Of a stretch of DNA of 64,000 nt, positions 21,203 to 32,522 are shown piece after piece. The notes beneath the pieces are model-generated. The model was not told the DNA's origin. It did not search any database and saw only the letters and a program-made list of their open reading frames with translations. Position numbers and translations under genes: made by a program. Source of the DNA: Gluconacetobacter aggeris (GTDB taxonomy: Bacteria > Pseudomonadota > Alphaproteobacteria > Acetobacterales > Acetobacteraceae); NCBI RefSeq assembly GCF_014174395.1, contig NZ_JABEQD010000011.1, forward strand, positions 62,001 through 126,000, given 5' to 3'. Position 1 is the stretch's first letter; each line of letters begins with the position of its first letter.

Positions 21203-22075
21203 ATGCCGGAACTCCCTGAAGTCGAAACAGTGATGCGTGGGATGCGGTTGCATCTCGACGGGAAGACGATCGCCCGGGTGGCGGTGCGTCGCGACGGCAT
21301 GCGCACGCCCTTTCCGACCGACCTGGCCAGCCGGCTGGAAGGCGCGCGGATCAGCGGTTTTGCCCGCCGTGGGAAATATATCCTGATGCGGCTGGACCGG
21401 GGCGAGACCATGCTGCTGCATCTGGGCATGTCCGGGCGGGTGCTGCTGTCGCTGCCCGGCCAGGCGCCGAAGCCCGGCCGGCATGAGCATCTGTCGTTCG
21501 AAACAACGGACGGCACGCATTTCGGCCTGATCGACCCCAGGCGCTTCGGTACCGTGGACCTGATGCCCACGGTGGATGAGGAAAAGCATCGCCTGCTGGC
21601 CCGACTCGGTCCCGAGCCGCTGGGGAACGGATTTTCGCAGGACTGGCTGCATCATGCCCTGGCGCGGCGGCGGACCTCGATCAAGGCGGCGCTGATGGAC
21701 CAGTCGGTGGTGGCGGGGATTGGTAACATCTACGCGTCCGAGGCGCTGTTCCGTGCCGCGATCCATCCGGCCCGGATGGCCTGCGGGCTGGATGGGCCCG
21801 AGGAGGCGCGCCTGGTCGAGGCGATCCGCGTGGTGCTGGAGGAAGCGATCGCGGCCGGTGGATCAAGCCTGCGCGACTATGCCCAGCCGGATGGGGAACT
21901 GGGCTATTTCCAGCATGCCTGGCGCGTCTATGGCCGTGCGGGGCAGGGGTGCCCGGATTGCCCCGGCGGCAAGGCCTGCGGCGGCGTGGTGCGGATCGAG
22001 CAGGCGGGGCGCTCGACCTTCTTCTGCCCTCTGCGCCAGGTCCATCCGGCCGGCGCGCCGACGGCGGCCGGGTGA
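21203..22075 (+). CDS. mutM: Formamidopyrimidine-DNA glycosylase
   Basis: 290 residues beginning MPELPEVET, with the catalytic Pro2 and Glu3. The helix-two-turn-helix region ([16 protein letters not shown]) is intact. It excises 8-oxoguanine and formamidopyrimidines. The C-terminal zinc finger is unusual: CPDC is present and the second half reads [10 protein letters not shown], whereas the family usually has CPxCQ. The fourth ligand is therefore Arg (CGC) in place of Cys. Start and length are normal, so the gene looks functional, but metal binding should be weakened unless the extra Cys in GGKACGG substitutes. Confidence 0.94.
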   Translation: MPELPEVETVMRGMRLHLDGKTIARVAVRRDGMRTPFPTDLASRLEGARISGFARRGKYILMRLDRGETMLLHLGMSGRVLLSLPGQAPKPGRHEHLSFETTDGTHFGLIDPRRFGTVDLMPTVDEEKHRLLARLGPEPLGNGFSQDWLHHALARRRTSIKAALMDQSVVAGIGNIYASEALFRAAIHPARMACGLDGPEEARLVEAIRVVLEEAIAAGGSSLRDYAQPDGELGYFQHAWRVYGRAGQGCPDCPGGKACGGVVRIEQAGRSTFFCPLRQVHPAGAPTAAG

Positions 22076-22113
22076 CCGGCATGGCGGTATTTCCAGCCGT
22101 GCGGAAGAGTTGT

Positions 22114-22143
22114 CTTGACGGGGGTGGAAGGCTTGGACTAGAT
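22114..22143 (+). promoter_or_regulatory. rpsT: Candidate promoter of rpsT
   Basis: CTTGAC (22114-22119) and CTAGAT (22138-22143) are arranged as in alphaproteobacterial housekeeping promoters (CTTGAC, about 17 nt, CTATAT; here 17 nt after TTGACG). The predicted start leaves a ~65-nt leader before rpsT. Confidence 0.6.
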
Positions 22144-22216
22144 CGCCACCCTGATCTGGATGTCCGAGGCCTGCTGGCGACGGACCTCGTAACCATATTT
22201 TTTTGAACTGAGAACC

Positions 22217-22486
22217 ATGGCGAACACTGCTTCCGCGCGTAAGCGCATCCGTCAGAACGAGCGCCGCAACGCGCGCAACACGGCGCGCGTCTCGCGCATG
22301 CGCACCTTCGTGAAGAAGGTCGAGGCGGCGATTGCCTCGGGCAACAAGGAAGAGGCGACCAGCGCCCTGCGCGCGGCCCAGCCGGAAATGCAGCGCGCCT
22401 CGGGCAAGGGTGTGATCCACGCCAACACCGTTTCCCGCAAGATTTCGCGTCTGTCGGCCCGCATCAAGGCCCTCGTCGCCGCCTGA
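22217..22486 (+). CDS. rpsT: 30S ribosomal protein S20
   Basis: 89 residues, starting [18 protein letters not shown], with the basic helices and the [20 protein letters not shown] ending of S20. It binds 16S rRNA early in 30S assembly. It lies alone between mutM and dnaA, with its own promoter and terminator. rpsT upstream of dnaA is a familiar alphaproteobacterial order. Confidence 0.97.
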   Translation: MANTASARKRIRQNERRNARNTARVSRMRTFVKKVEAAIASGNKEEATSALRAAQPEMQRASGKGVIHANTVSRKISRLSARIKALVAA

Positions 22487-22505
22487 CCGGCCGGCGCCGG
22501 CCGGT
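22486..22505. repeat. 20-bp perfect GC palindrome at the rpsT stop codon
   Basis: A perfect self-complementary 20-mer (ACCGGCCGGC followed by its reverse complement) starts on the last base of the rpsT stop codon. It could fold as a hairpin on the rpsT mRNA or bind a dimeric protein. ATTGCTTC follows. Confidence 0.6.
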
Positions 22506-22547
22506 ATTGCTTCAAGGCCGGCAAATAGACGTACAGAACTAGGCAGA

Positions 22548-22590
22548 AGGTCGTTTCTCTCGTTCAAGGAGAGGGGCGGCCTTTGCTTTT
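22548..22590 (+). terminator. rpsT: rpsT terminator
   Basis: A 13-bp stem including G-U pairs (22548-22560 with 22570-22582) around a 9-nt loop is followed by TTGCTTTT. This is the best intrinsic terminator between rpsT and dnaA. The ~330 bases after it, up to the dnaA start, show no gene and no obvious DnaA box. Confidence 0.7.
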
Positions 22591-22917
22591 ATTGTGCGGG
22601 TTCCGCCTGACTGCTTCAGGTTATGGTGACTGGTCGTGTTGCGCGTGGCGCCGGATTTTCCCGGCCCCGCCGACCCAGTTTTCCGTTGCCTCGGTCGGGT
22701 CGGTGACCTATCTTCGGCTTCTTCATTTCGTGACGACTGAGCAGGACATAGTGGCCGCGCCTTTTTCGGTGTCGGGCAAGGGGAGGCGTGTTCTCCTTGC
22801 GTGACGGCTGGTGGCGGGTGGATTGCGCGGGCGTTCGGTATGAGGGGGGCGGAAAACGTAGGGATGGATCTTCCGCATTGTCGGGAGGTTACCGTCTCCA
22901 GGGGGCCGGGATTGAGC

Positions 22918-24363
22918 ATGACGGGCGAACTGAGTGGATATGATGCCGTCGCGGAAGCCCGCTCGGTCCGGAATGTTCTGGACATCCACTGGTCGCGGAT
23001 CTGTTCACGCCTGCAGACCGAGGTTGGCGAGGTCGAATATCGCACCTGGCTGAAACAGATCAGCATCGGCCCGGTCGATGGCGACGAGATCACGCTCAAT
23101 CTGCCCACACGCTTCCTGCGCGACTGGGTGCGCACCCAGTATGGCGACCGGCTGAGCGCGCTGTGGAATGCCGAGCTGCCGTCGATCCGCCGTGTGGAAT
23201 TGCAGGTGGGCCGGCCCGAGCCGGTTGCCGAGCCCGAGGGGGCAGCGGATGACGAGGTCGGTTCGGCCGATGCAGCGCCCGCCGCTGGCGCGGTGGACGA
23301 GCGGGTGGCCGAGGCGCGGAGCGAACTGAACCGTCACGATCTGGCCGCGCCGCTGGACCCGCGCTTCACCTTCGATACGTTCGTGGTCGGCAAGCCGAAC
23401 GAATTTGCCTATGCCTGCGCCCGCCGGGTGGCGGAGCGGCCTTCCAGCCCTGGTTTCAATCCGCTGTTCCTGTACGGTGGCGTGGGCTTGGGCAAGACGC
23501 ATCTGATGCATGCCATCGGCTCGGAGCTGACGCGGGGCGGCAAGGTCTCGGTCGCCTATATGTCGGCCGAGAAGTTCATGTACCGCTTCATCGCCGCGAT
23601 CCGCTCGCAATCGACGATGGAGTTCAAGGAGCAGTTGCGGTCGGTCGACGTGCTGATGATCGACGATCTGCAGTTCCTGATCGGCAAGGACAACACGCAG
23701 GAAGAATTCTTCCATACGTTCAACGCACTGGTCGATGCCGGGCGGCAGATCGTCGTGTCGGCCGACAAGTCGCCGTCCGACCTGTCGGGGCTGGAAGACC
23801 GGCTGCGCACGCGTCTGGGCTGCGGCATGGTGGCCGATATCCACGCCACGACCTTCGAATTGCGGATCTCGATCCTGGAATCGAAGGCGGCGGCGTCGGG
23901 TGTGCCGGTGCCGGCCAAGGTGCTGGAATTCCTGGCGCACAAGATCACGTCGAACGTGCGTGAGCTGGAAGGCGCGCTGAACCGCCTGATCGCCCATGCC
24001 AACCTGTTCGGCCGTCCGGTGACGCTGGAAGCCACGCAGGACGTTCTGCACGATATCCTCAAGGCCCATGACCGGCGGGTGACGATCGAGGAAATCCAGC
24101 GCAAGGTGGCCGAGCACTGGAATATCCGGCTGACCGATATGTCCTCGGCCCGGCGCGCGCGCGCGGTGGCGCGCCCCCGGCAGGTCGCCATGTATCTGGC
24201 CAAGCAGCTGACCAGCCGGTCCCTGCCGGAGATCGGGCGCAAGTTCGGCAACCGTGATCATACGACCGTCATGCATGCCGTGGCGCGGGTGACCGAACTG
24301 ATGGAGCGGGACAGCGCGTTTGCCGAAGACGTTGAACTGCTGCGCCGCATGCTGGAAAGCTGA
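22918..24363 (+). CDS. dnaA: Chromosomal replication initiator DnaA
   Basis: 481 residues from the ATG at 22918. Longer in-frame starts exist (22801 GTG, 22864 ATG) but add residues unlike the family. Domain I (WSRICSRLQTEVGEVEYRTW) is followed by a linker, then the AAA+ domain with Walker A YGGVGLGKTH (about 186-195), Walker B LMIDDLQF and an arginine finger. The C-terminal DNA-binding helix-turn-helix has the signature RQVAMYLAKQLTSRSLPEIG then FGNRDHTT. It melts oriC in its ATP form. Confidence 0.96.
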   Translation: MTGELSGYDAVAEARSVRNVLDIHWSRICSRLQTEVGEVEYRTWLKQISIGPVDGDEITLNLPTRFLRDWVRTQYGDRLSALWNAELPSIRRVELQVGRPEPVAEPEGAADDEVGSADAAPAAGAVDERVAEARSELNRHDLAAPLDPRFTFDTFVVGKPNEFAYACARRVAERPSSPGFNPLFLYGGVGLGKTHLMHAIGSELTRGGKVSVAYMSAEKFMYRFIAAIRSQSTMEFKEQLRSVDVLMIDDLQFLIGKDNTQEEFFHTFNALVDAGRQIVVSADKSPSDLSGLEDRLRTRLGCGMVADIHATTFELRISILESKAAASGVPVPAKVLEFLAHKITSNVRELEGALNRLIAHANLFGRPVTLEATQDVLHDILKAHDRRVTIEEIQRKVAEHWNIRLTDMSSARRARAVARPRQVAMYLAKQLTSRSLPEIGRKFGNRDHTTVMHAVARVTELMERDSAFAEDVELLRRMLES

Positions 24364-24530
24364 GGGGCGGGTTCCAGCGGCCTGTATGGCGTTGCAGCCC
24401 GGTGGGCCTTTGCGCCCCCTGCGCGGGCTGCTAAAATCACGGGACCGAAGGTCATATCTGGCGGTCCGGGCGTATGGCCGGGGCGGCCATGATCCCGGTG
24501 GCGAACGCCGGGCAAGGAGAGTCTGTACCT

Positions 24531-25655
24531 ATGAAGCTGAAGGCTGACCGCGCGACGTTGCTGAAGGCTCTGGCGCATATCCAGAGCGTCGCCGAGAAGC
24601 GGAACACCATTCCGATTCTCGCCAACGTCCTGATCAATGTCGCGGATGGTCGGCTGACGCTGACGGCGACCGACATGGAAATCGCGGTGGTCGAGGAAAT
24701 CGGCGCCGAGACCGCCCGCAATGGTGCGGTGACCGCGCCCGCCGCCGTGCTGCACGAGATCGTCCGCAAGCTGCCCGACGGGGTGGCGGTCGAGCTGGAT
24801 CACGCGGGTGGCGATGCGCCGCTGGCCCTGCGGGCGGGGCGCTACACCACCAGCCTGAATGTGCTGGATGTGGACGATTTCCCGTCGATGACGGCGGGCA
24901 CGCTGCCCAACCATTTCACGGTGCCGGCGGCCGTGCTGCGCGGGCTGATCGACCGCACGCGTTTCGCGATCTCGACCGAGGAGACGCGGTACTACCTCAA
25001 CGGCATCTACCTGCATGTTGCGGCCGGGGACACCGGGCCGATGCTGCGCGCGGTGGCGACCGACGGCCACCGCCTGGCGCGGGTCGAGACCGAGGTTCCG
25101 TCGGGGGCCGAGGAGATGCCGGGCGTGATCGTGCCGCGCAAGACCATCGCCGAGTTGCGCAAGCTGCTCGACGAGGGGGCGGAAGACGTGGTGGTGGGCC
25201 TGTCCGATACCCGCATCCAGTTCTCGGTCGGGCCCGTCACGCTGACCTCGAAGCTGATCGACGGCACGTTCCCGGAATATGACCGCGTCATCCCGCGCGG
25301 CAACGACCGTATCCTGCGTGTGGGCAAGAAGGATTTCTCCGATGCCGTGGCACGCGTCGCCGCGATCAGCCAGGAACGCTCGCGCCCCGTCAAGCTGTCG
25401 ATCGGCCGCAACCTCCTGACGCTTTCGGCCGTCAGCCCCGACCAGGGAACGGCGAAGGAGGAACTGGACGAAAACCATGTGACCTACGACGCCGAACCGA
25501 TGGAGATCGGCTTCCAGGCCCGCTATCTGAACGACATCACCGATCAGATCGAGCGCGACGTGGAATTCGCCTTTTCCGACAGTTCCGCCCCGACCATCGT
25601 GCGTGATGTCGCCAGCCCGTCGGCGCTTTACGTGCTGATGCCGATGCGGGTCTGA
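24531..25655 (+). CDS. dnaN: DNA polymerase III sliding clamp (beta subunit)
   Basis: 374 residues from the ATG preceded by AAGGAGAG. It has three clamp-like domains, beginning MKLKADRATLLKALAHIQSV and ending SALYVLMPMRV, the conserved C-terminus that forms the partner-binding pocket. It encircles DNA and tethers replicative and repair polymerases. It lies 167 nt after dnaA and 22 nt before recF, so dnaN, recF and gyrB are probably one operon. Confidence 0.97.
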   Translation: MKLKADRATLLKALAHIQSVAEKRNTIPILANVLINVADGRLTLTATDMEIAVVEEIGAETARNGAVTAPAAVLHEIVRKLPDGVAVELDHAGGDAPLALRAGRYTTSLNVLDVDDFPSMTAGTLPNHFTVPAAVLRGLIDRTRFAISTEETRYYLNGIYLHVAAGDTGPMLRAVATDGHRLARVETEVPSGAEEMPGVIVPRKTIAELRKLLDEGAEDVVVGLSDTRIQFSVGPVTLTSKLIDGTFPEYDRVIPRGNDRILRVGKKDFSDAVARVAAISQERSRPVKLSIGRNLLTLSAVSPDQGTAKEELDENHVTYDAEPMEIGFQARYLNDITDQIERDVEFAFSDSSAPTIVRDVASPSALYVLMPMRV

Positions 25656-25677
25656 TCGCGGAGACGCTGGCCGCATC

Positions 25678-29357
<3,680 letters not shown>

Positions 29358-29360
29358 GAC

Positions 29361-29416
29361 CCTGGCTGGAAGGGGGGGCGGCGGCGCGTTCGCTCGCCAG
29401 CCCGCGTTCAGCCAGG
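29361..29416 (+). terminator. Candidate hairpin after gyrB
   Basis: CCTGGCTG (29361-29368) pairs with CAGCCAGG (29409-29416) across a GC-rich 40-nt loop that can itself fold. It starts 3 nt after the gyrB stop. There is no T run, so it may be a factor-dependent or processing site. Confidence 0.4.
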
Positions 29417-29466
29417 CTCCGCCCCATCGGCCGGCTTCCCTTTTCCCCGTTTCGTGGAGAGCAGTG

Positions 29467-30276
29467 ATGCGTCTGTCACGCCGATTCCCGGCATTGGGAT
29501 TTTCCGCGCTGGTGCTGGCGGCCATGCTTGGCGTGTGGGCGCCCGTGGCGCGGGCGGCGAACGATCCCGCGCAGATCGTGCATGTTTATGGCGTCTATAA
29601 TCACGGGTTCCGCGCGCTGACGATTGCCGCGCGCTATGCGGTGACGCCGAACGGTTATGCCGTGCGGTCGACGATCCGCAGCGGGGGCCTGCTGGGGCTG
29701 CTGGTGCGCATGAACATCACCTCCCAGGCGACGGGGCAGTTCCTGCCCGATGGGGTGCGGCCGCTGACCTATGACAGCGCGGGTTATTCGCGCGGGGCGG
29801 ACCGGCATGTGGTGCTCGATTACAGTGGCGGGCAAACGCACATCGCCCTCCAGACTCCACCGGAGCCCAGTCGTGACCCGATTCCCGCTGCCGATCTGGC
29901 GCCGGCGATGGATTCGCTCAGCGCGCTGATGCGGTTGCAGCAGACGGTGCGGAGCCATCATCAATGTGACGGATCGGCCACCGTGTTCGACGGGGCGCGC
30001 CTGCTGCGGATGGATGCGCACACGGTCGGCATGCAGGACATGGCGAGCGATTCCCGTCAGCCCTATCGGGGGGCGGCGTTGCGCTGTGATTTCAGCGACG
30101 TGCAGATCGCCGGGTTCCGCAAGACCGATGGGCCGGATTCGGCGGCACGCAAGCCGATTAGCGGTTCGGTCTGGTTTCAGGACGTGCCGGGTGACGGGCT
30201 GACGATCGTGCGCATCGCCTTCGACCATCCGAAGCTCGGGCACCTGACGGTGCTGCTGCTGCCGAATGCCGCGTAG
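29467..30276 (+). CDS. DUF3108-type periplasmic protein
   Basis: 269 residues with a signal peptide (MRLSRRFPALGFSALVLAAM to ARAA). The rest is beta-rich and fits the DUF3108 pattern: YGVYNHGFRALTIAARY early, a central DYSGGQTHIALQ and the C-terminal FDHPKLGHLTVLLLP. Members are periplasmic or outer-membrane-associated proteins of unknown function. It stands alone after gyrB and converges on gph across a shared terminator. Confidence 0.7.
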   Translation: MRLSRRFPALGFSALVLAAMLGVWAPVARAANDPAQIVHVYGVYNHGFRALTIAARYAVTPNGYAVRSTIRSGGLLGLLVRMNITSQATGQFLPDGVRPLTYDSAGYSRGADRHVVLDYSGGQTHIALQTPPEPSRDPIPAADLAPAMDSLSALMRLQQTVRSHHQCDGSATVFDGARLLRMDAHTVGMQDMASDSRQPYRGAALRCDFSDVQIAGFRKTDGPDSAARKPISGSVWFQDVPGDGLTIVRIAFDHPKLGHLTVLLLPNAA

Positions 30277-30293
30277 GGCTAGGCTGCACTCCG

Positions 30294-30350
30294 GAACCTG
30301 ACCGGACGCGCGCGCTGGCTTGCCGCCAGCGCGCATTTACGGACAGGTTC
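30294..30350. terminator. Nested inverted repeat, bidirectional terminator
   Basis: An inner 10-bp stem GCGCGCTGGC / GCCAGCGCGC (30310-30319 with 30325-30334, 5-nt loop) sits inside an outer stem GAACCTG / CAGGTTC (30294-30300 with 30344-30350), with CCG/CGG pairing between them. It lies exactly between the convergent DUF3108 gene and gph, so it can end both transcripts. Confidence 0.75.
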
Positions 30351-31031
30351 TCAGGCGGGGATTAACTGGTCGGCCAGATGCGGGATTTCGGCGATCGAAT
30401 CGCCTCCCGCCGTCGCGCCGGCTTCCATGTCCGGGCGGCCATAGCCCCAGCGGGCGAAGATCGCGCGGACGCCGGCTCCTTCGGCGGCCGCGATATCATT
30501 GTGATGATCGCCGACCATGACGGCGCGTATGGGCGTTCCATGCGCCTGCTGAATGGTGCCGAGCAGGTGGATGGGGTTGGGCTTGCGGGCGGGGAAACTG
30601 TCGCCGCCGCCGATCGTATCGAAGATGCCCGCCAGCCCCAGCGCGTCGATGATGCGGGTGGCGGCGGCGACCGGCTTGTTGGTGCAGATCGCCAGCCGCC
30701 AGCCCTGCGCCCGCAGCGTGTTCAGCGCGTAATCCGTGCCGGGGAAAAGGCGGGACTGCTCGGTGGAGCGGGGCGTGTAATCGGCCATGTAGCGCTCCAC
30801 GGCCTGATGCGTGTCGATCGCGGATGCCTCGGGGCCGGCATGGGCCAGCAGGCGGCGCACCAGCGCGGCCACACCGTCGCCCACCATGGCGCGCACCAGT
30901 TCCGGCGCGATGCCGGGCAGGCCGTAGCCTTTCAGCAGCCGGTCGGCGCTGGCGGCGAGGTCCGGCAGGCTGTCCAGCAGCGTGCCGTCCATGTCGAAAA
31001 CGGCGAGGCGGGGGAGGGTGTCTGATGGCAT
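30351..31031 (-). CDS. gph: Phosphoglycolate phosphatase (HAD family)
   Basis: 226 residues with HAD motif I DMDGTLLDS, motif II ICTNKP, and motif III/IV Lys plus MVGDHHNDI. The Cof-type helical cap is of the Gph class. It removes 2-phosphoglycolate made in DNA repair and oxygenation side reactions. AGGAGA lies 6-7 nt before the ATG. Related HAD phosphatases cannot be fully excluded. Confidence 0.85.
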   Translation of the reverse strand: MPSDTLPRLAVFDMDGTLLDSLPDLAASADRLLKGYGLPGIAPELVRAMVGDGVAALVRRLLAHAGPEASAIDTHQAVERYMADYTPRSTEQSRLFPGTDYALNTLRAQGWRLAICTNKPVAAATRIIDALGLAGIFDTIGGGDSFPARKPNPIHLLGTIQQAHGTPIRAVMVGDHHNDIAAAEGAGVRAIFARWGYGRPDMEAGATAGGDSIAEIPHLADQLIPA

Positions 31032-31112
31032 GGGCTTCTCCTGGAAGCGGTCCTGTCGGCCTGGATGCAGTAATTCGTAAACCTAAGTGATGGCCTGCGA
31101 TCACCCCTCTAT

Positions 31113-31141
31113 TTGACAGGGCCGATGCTCGCCCGCTACCC
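31113..31141 (+). promoter_or_regulatory. glmU: Candidate glmU promoter giving a leaderless mRNA
   Basis: A consensus TTGACA (31113-31118) is followed after 17 nt by CTACCC (31136-31141), a partial match to the alphaproteobacterial CTATAT. Transcription would start about 7 nt later, at or next to the ATG at 31149, which lacks a ribosome site. Confidence 0.45.
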
Positions 31142-31148
31142 GCATGAC

Positions 31149-32522
31149 ATGAATGCCCAGTCTCTGTCCGCGACGCCAGCGGACCCTGCCGCCCGTCGTC
31201 CCGCCACGGCCGTCATCCTGGCGGCGGGGATGGGGACGCGCATGAAATCCGACCAGCCGAAGGTGATGCACCCGCTCGCCGGCCGGCCGATGCTGCGTTA
31301 CCTGCTGGATCACGCCGCCATGGTGTTCGACCGGATCGTCGTCGTCGCCGGTCCGGGCATGGAGCAGGTCGCGGCCCTTGCCGCGCCGTATCAGGTCGTC
31401 GTGCAGGCCGACCGGCTGGGCACCGCCCATGCCGCGGCCCAGGCGGCCGATCTGTTCGGCGACGGCGATGTCGCGGTGCTGTATGGCGACAATCCGCTGA
31501 TCACGCCCGAGAGCATGCGCAACCTGGTGGCCTGCCGGGCAACCCCCGGCGTCGGGCTGGCGCTGATGGCGATGCGGCCCCGTGACCCGGGCCGTTATGG
31601 CCGCATCGTCAGCGAGGACGGGCTGGTGCGGCGGATCGTGGAATGGGCGGACGCGAGCGAGCAGGAACGGGCGATCGACCTGTGCAATGCCGGCGTGCTG
31701 TGCGCCGAGGCCGGCAGCTTCCGGCGCTGGCTGTCCATGGTGCGCAACGACAATGCGCAGGGCGAATATTATCTGGGCGACGTGGTGGCCCTGGCCGTGG
31801 CCGAAGGGCAGCAGGTCCGCGCGGTGGAAGCCCCTGAGGACGAGCTGCGCGGCATCAATTCCCGCGCCGAGCTGGCCGAGGCCGAGGCCTGCGTCCAGAA
31901 GCGGCTGCGCGCGGCGGCGATGGATGCGGGCGTGACGCTGGTGGCGCCGGAGACAGTCTTCCTCTCGGCCGATACCGTTTTCGAGCCCGATGTGCTGGTT
32001 CAGCCCCATGTGGTGTTCGGGCCAGGGGTGCGCGTGCGTCGCGGGGCGGAGATCCGTGCCTTCAGCCATCTGGAAGGCTGCGTGGTCGGGCCGGGGGCGC
32101 TGATCGGGCCCTATGCGCGGCTGCGGCCGGGCAGCGATGTCGGGGCGGCGGCCCATGTGGGCAATTTCGTCGAGCTGAAGGGCACGACCCTGGGTGCCGG
32201 GGCGAAGGCCAACCATCTGGCGTATCTGGGTGATGCGGCGATCGGCGCCGGCACCAATGTCGGGGCCGGAACGATCACCTGCAATTACGACGGTGTGTTC
32301 AAGCATCGTACCGAGATCGGCGCGGATTGCTTCATCGGGTCGGACGCGATCCTGGTTGCGCCGGTGGCGATCGGCGATGGGGCACTGATCGCGGCGGGCA
32401 GCGTTATTACCGAGAATGTGGAGGCCGGCGCGATGGCATTCGGGCGCGCGCGGCAGGAAAACAAGGACGGACGGGGGGCGGCGCTGCGCGACGCCCTGCG
32501 CAGGAAGAAGGAGCAGGGGTGA
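31149..32522 (+). CDS. glmU: Bifunctional N-acetylglucosamine-1-phosphate uridyltransferase / glucosamine-1-phosphate acetyltransferase
   Basis: 457 residues from the ATG at 31149, the length of E. coli GlmU (456). A TTG at 31113 and an ATG at 31125 are in frame but less likely. The N-terminal pyrophosphorylase has AVILAAGMGTRMKS near residue 20, and the C-terminal half is a left-handed beta-helix of hexapeptide repeats (NYDGVFKHRTEIGADCFIG). It makes UDP-GlcNAc for peptidoglycan and lipid A. It overlaps glmS by one base (TGATG), so both steps of amino-sugar supply are coupled. Confidence 0.96.
   Translation: MNAQSLSATPADPAARRPATAVILAAGMGTRMKSDQPKVMHPLAGRPMLRYLLDHAAMVFDRIVVVAGPGMEQVAALAAPYQVVVQADRLGTAHAAAQAADLFGDGDVAVLYGDNPLITPESMRNLVACRATPGVGLALMAMRPRDPGRYGRIVSEDGLVRRIVEWADASEQERAIDLCNAGVLCAEAGSFRRWLSMVRNDNAQGEYYLGDVVALAVAEGQQVRAVEAPEDELRGINSRAELAEAEACVQKRLRAAAMDAGVTLVAPETVFLSADTVFEPDVLVQPHVVFGPGVRVRRGAEIRAFSHLEGCVVGPGALIGPYARLRPGSDVGAAAHVGNFVELKGTTLGAGAKANHLAYLGDAAIGAGTNVGAGTITCNYDGVFKHRTEIGADCFIGSDAILVAPVAIGDGALIAAGSVITENVEAGAMAFGRARQENKDGRGAALRDALRRKKEQG

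Noticed and set aside
22487-22917. oriC between rpsT and dnaA
   Set aside because: No DnaA-box cluster or AT-rich unwinding region is visible; only a palindrome and a terminator.
22801-22917. Upstream GTG/ATG starts for dnaA
   Set aside because: They add ~39 or 18 residues before the conserved domain I and do not resemble DnaA N-termini.
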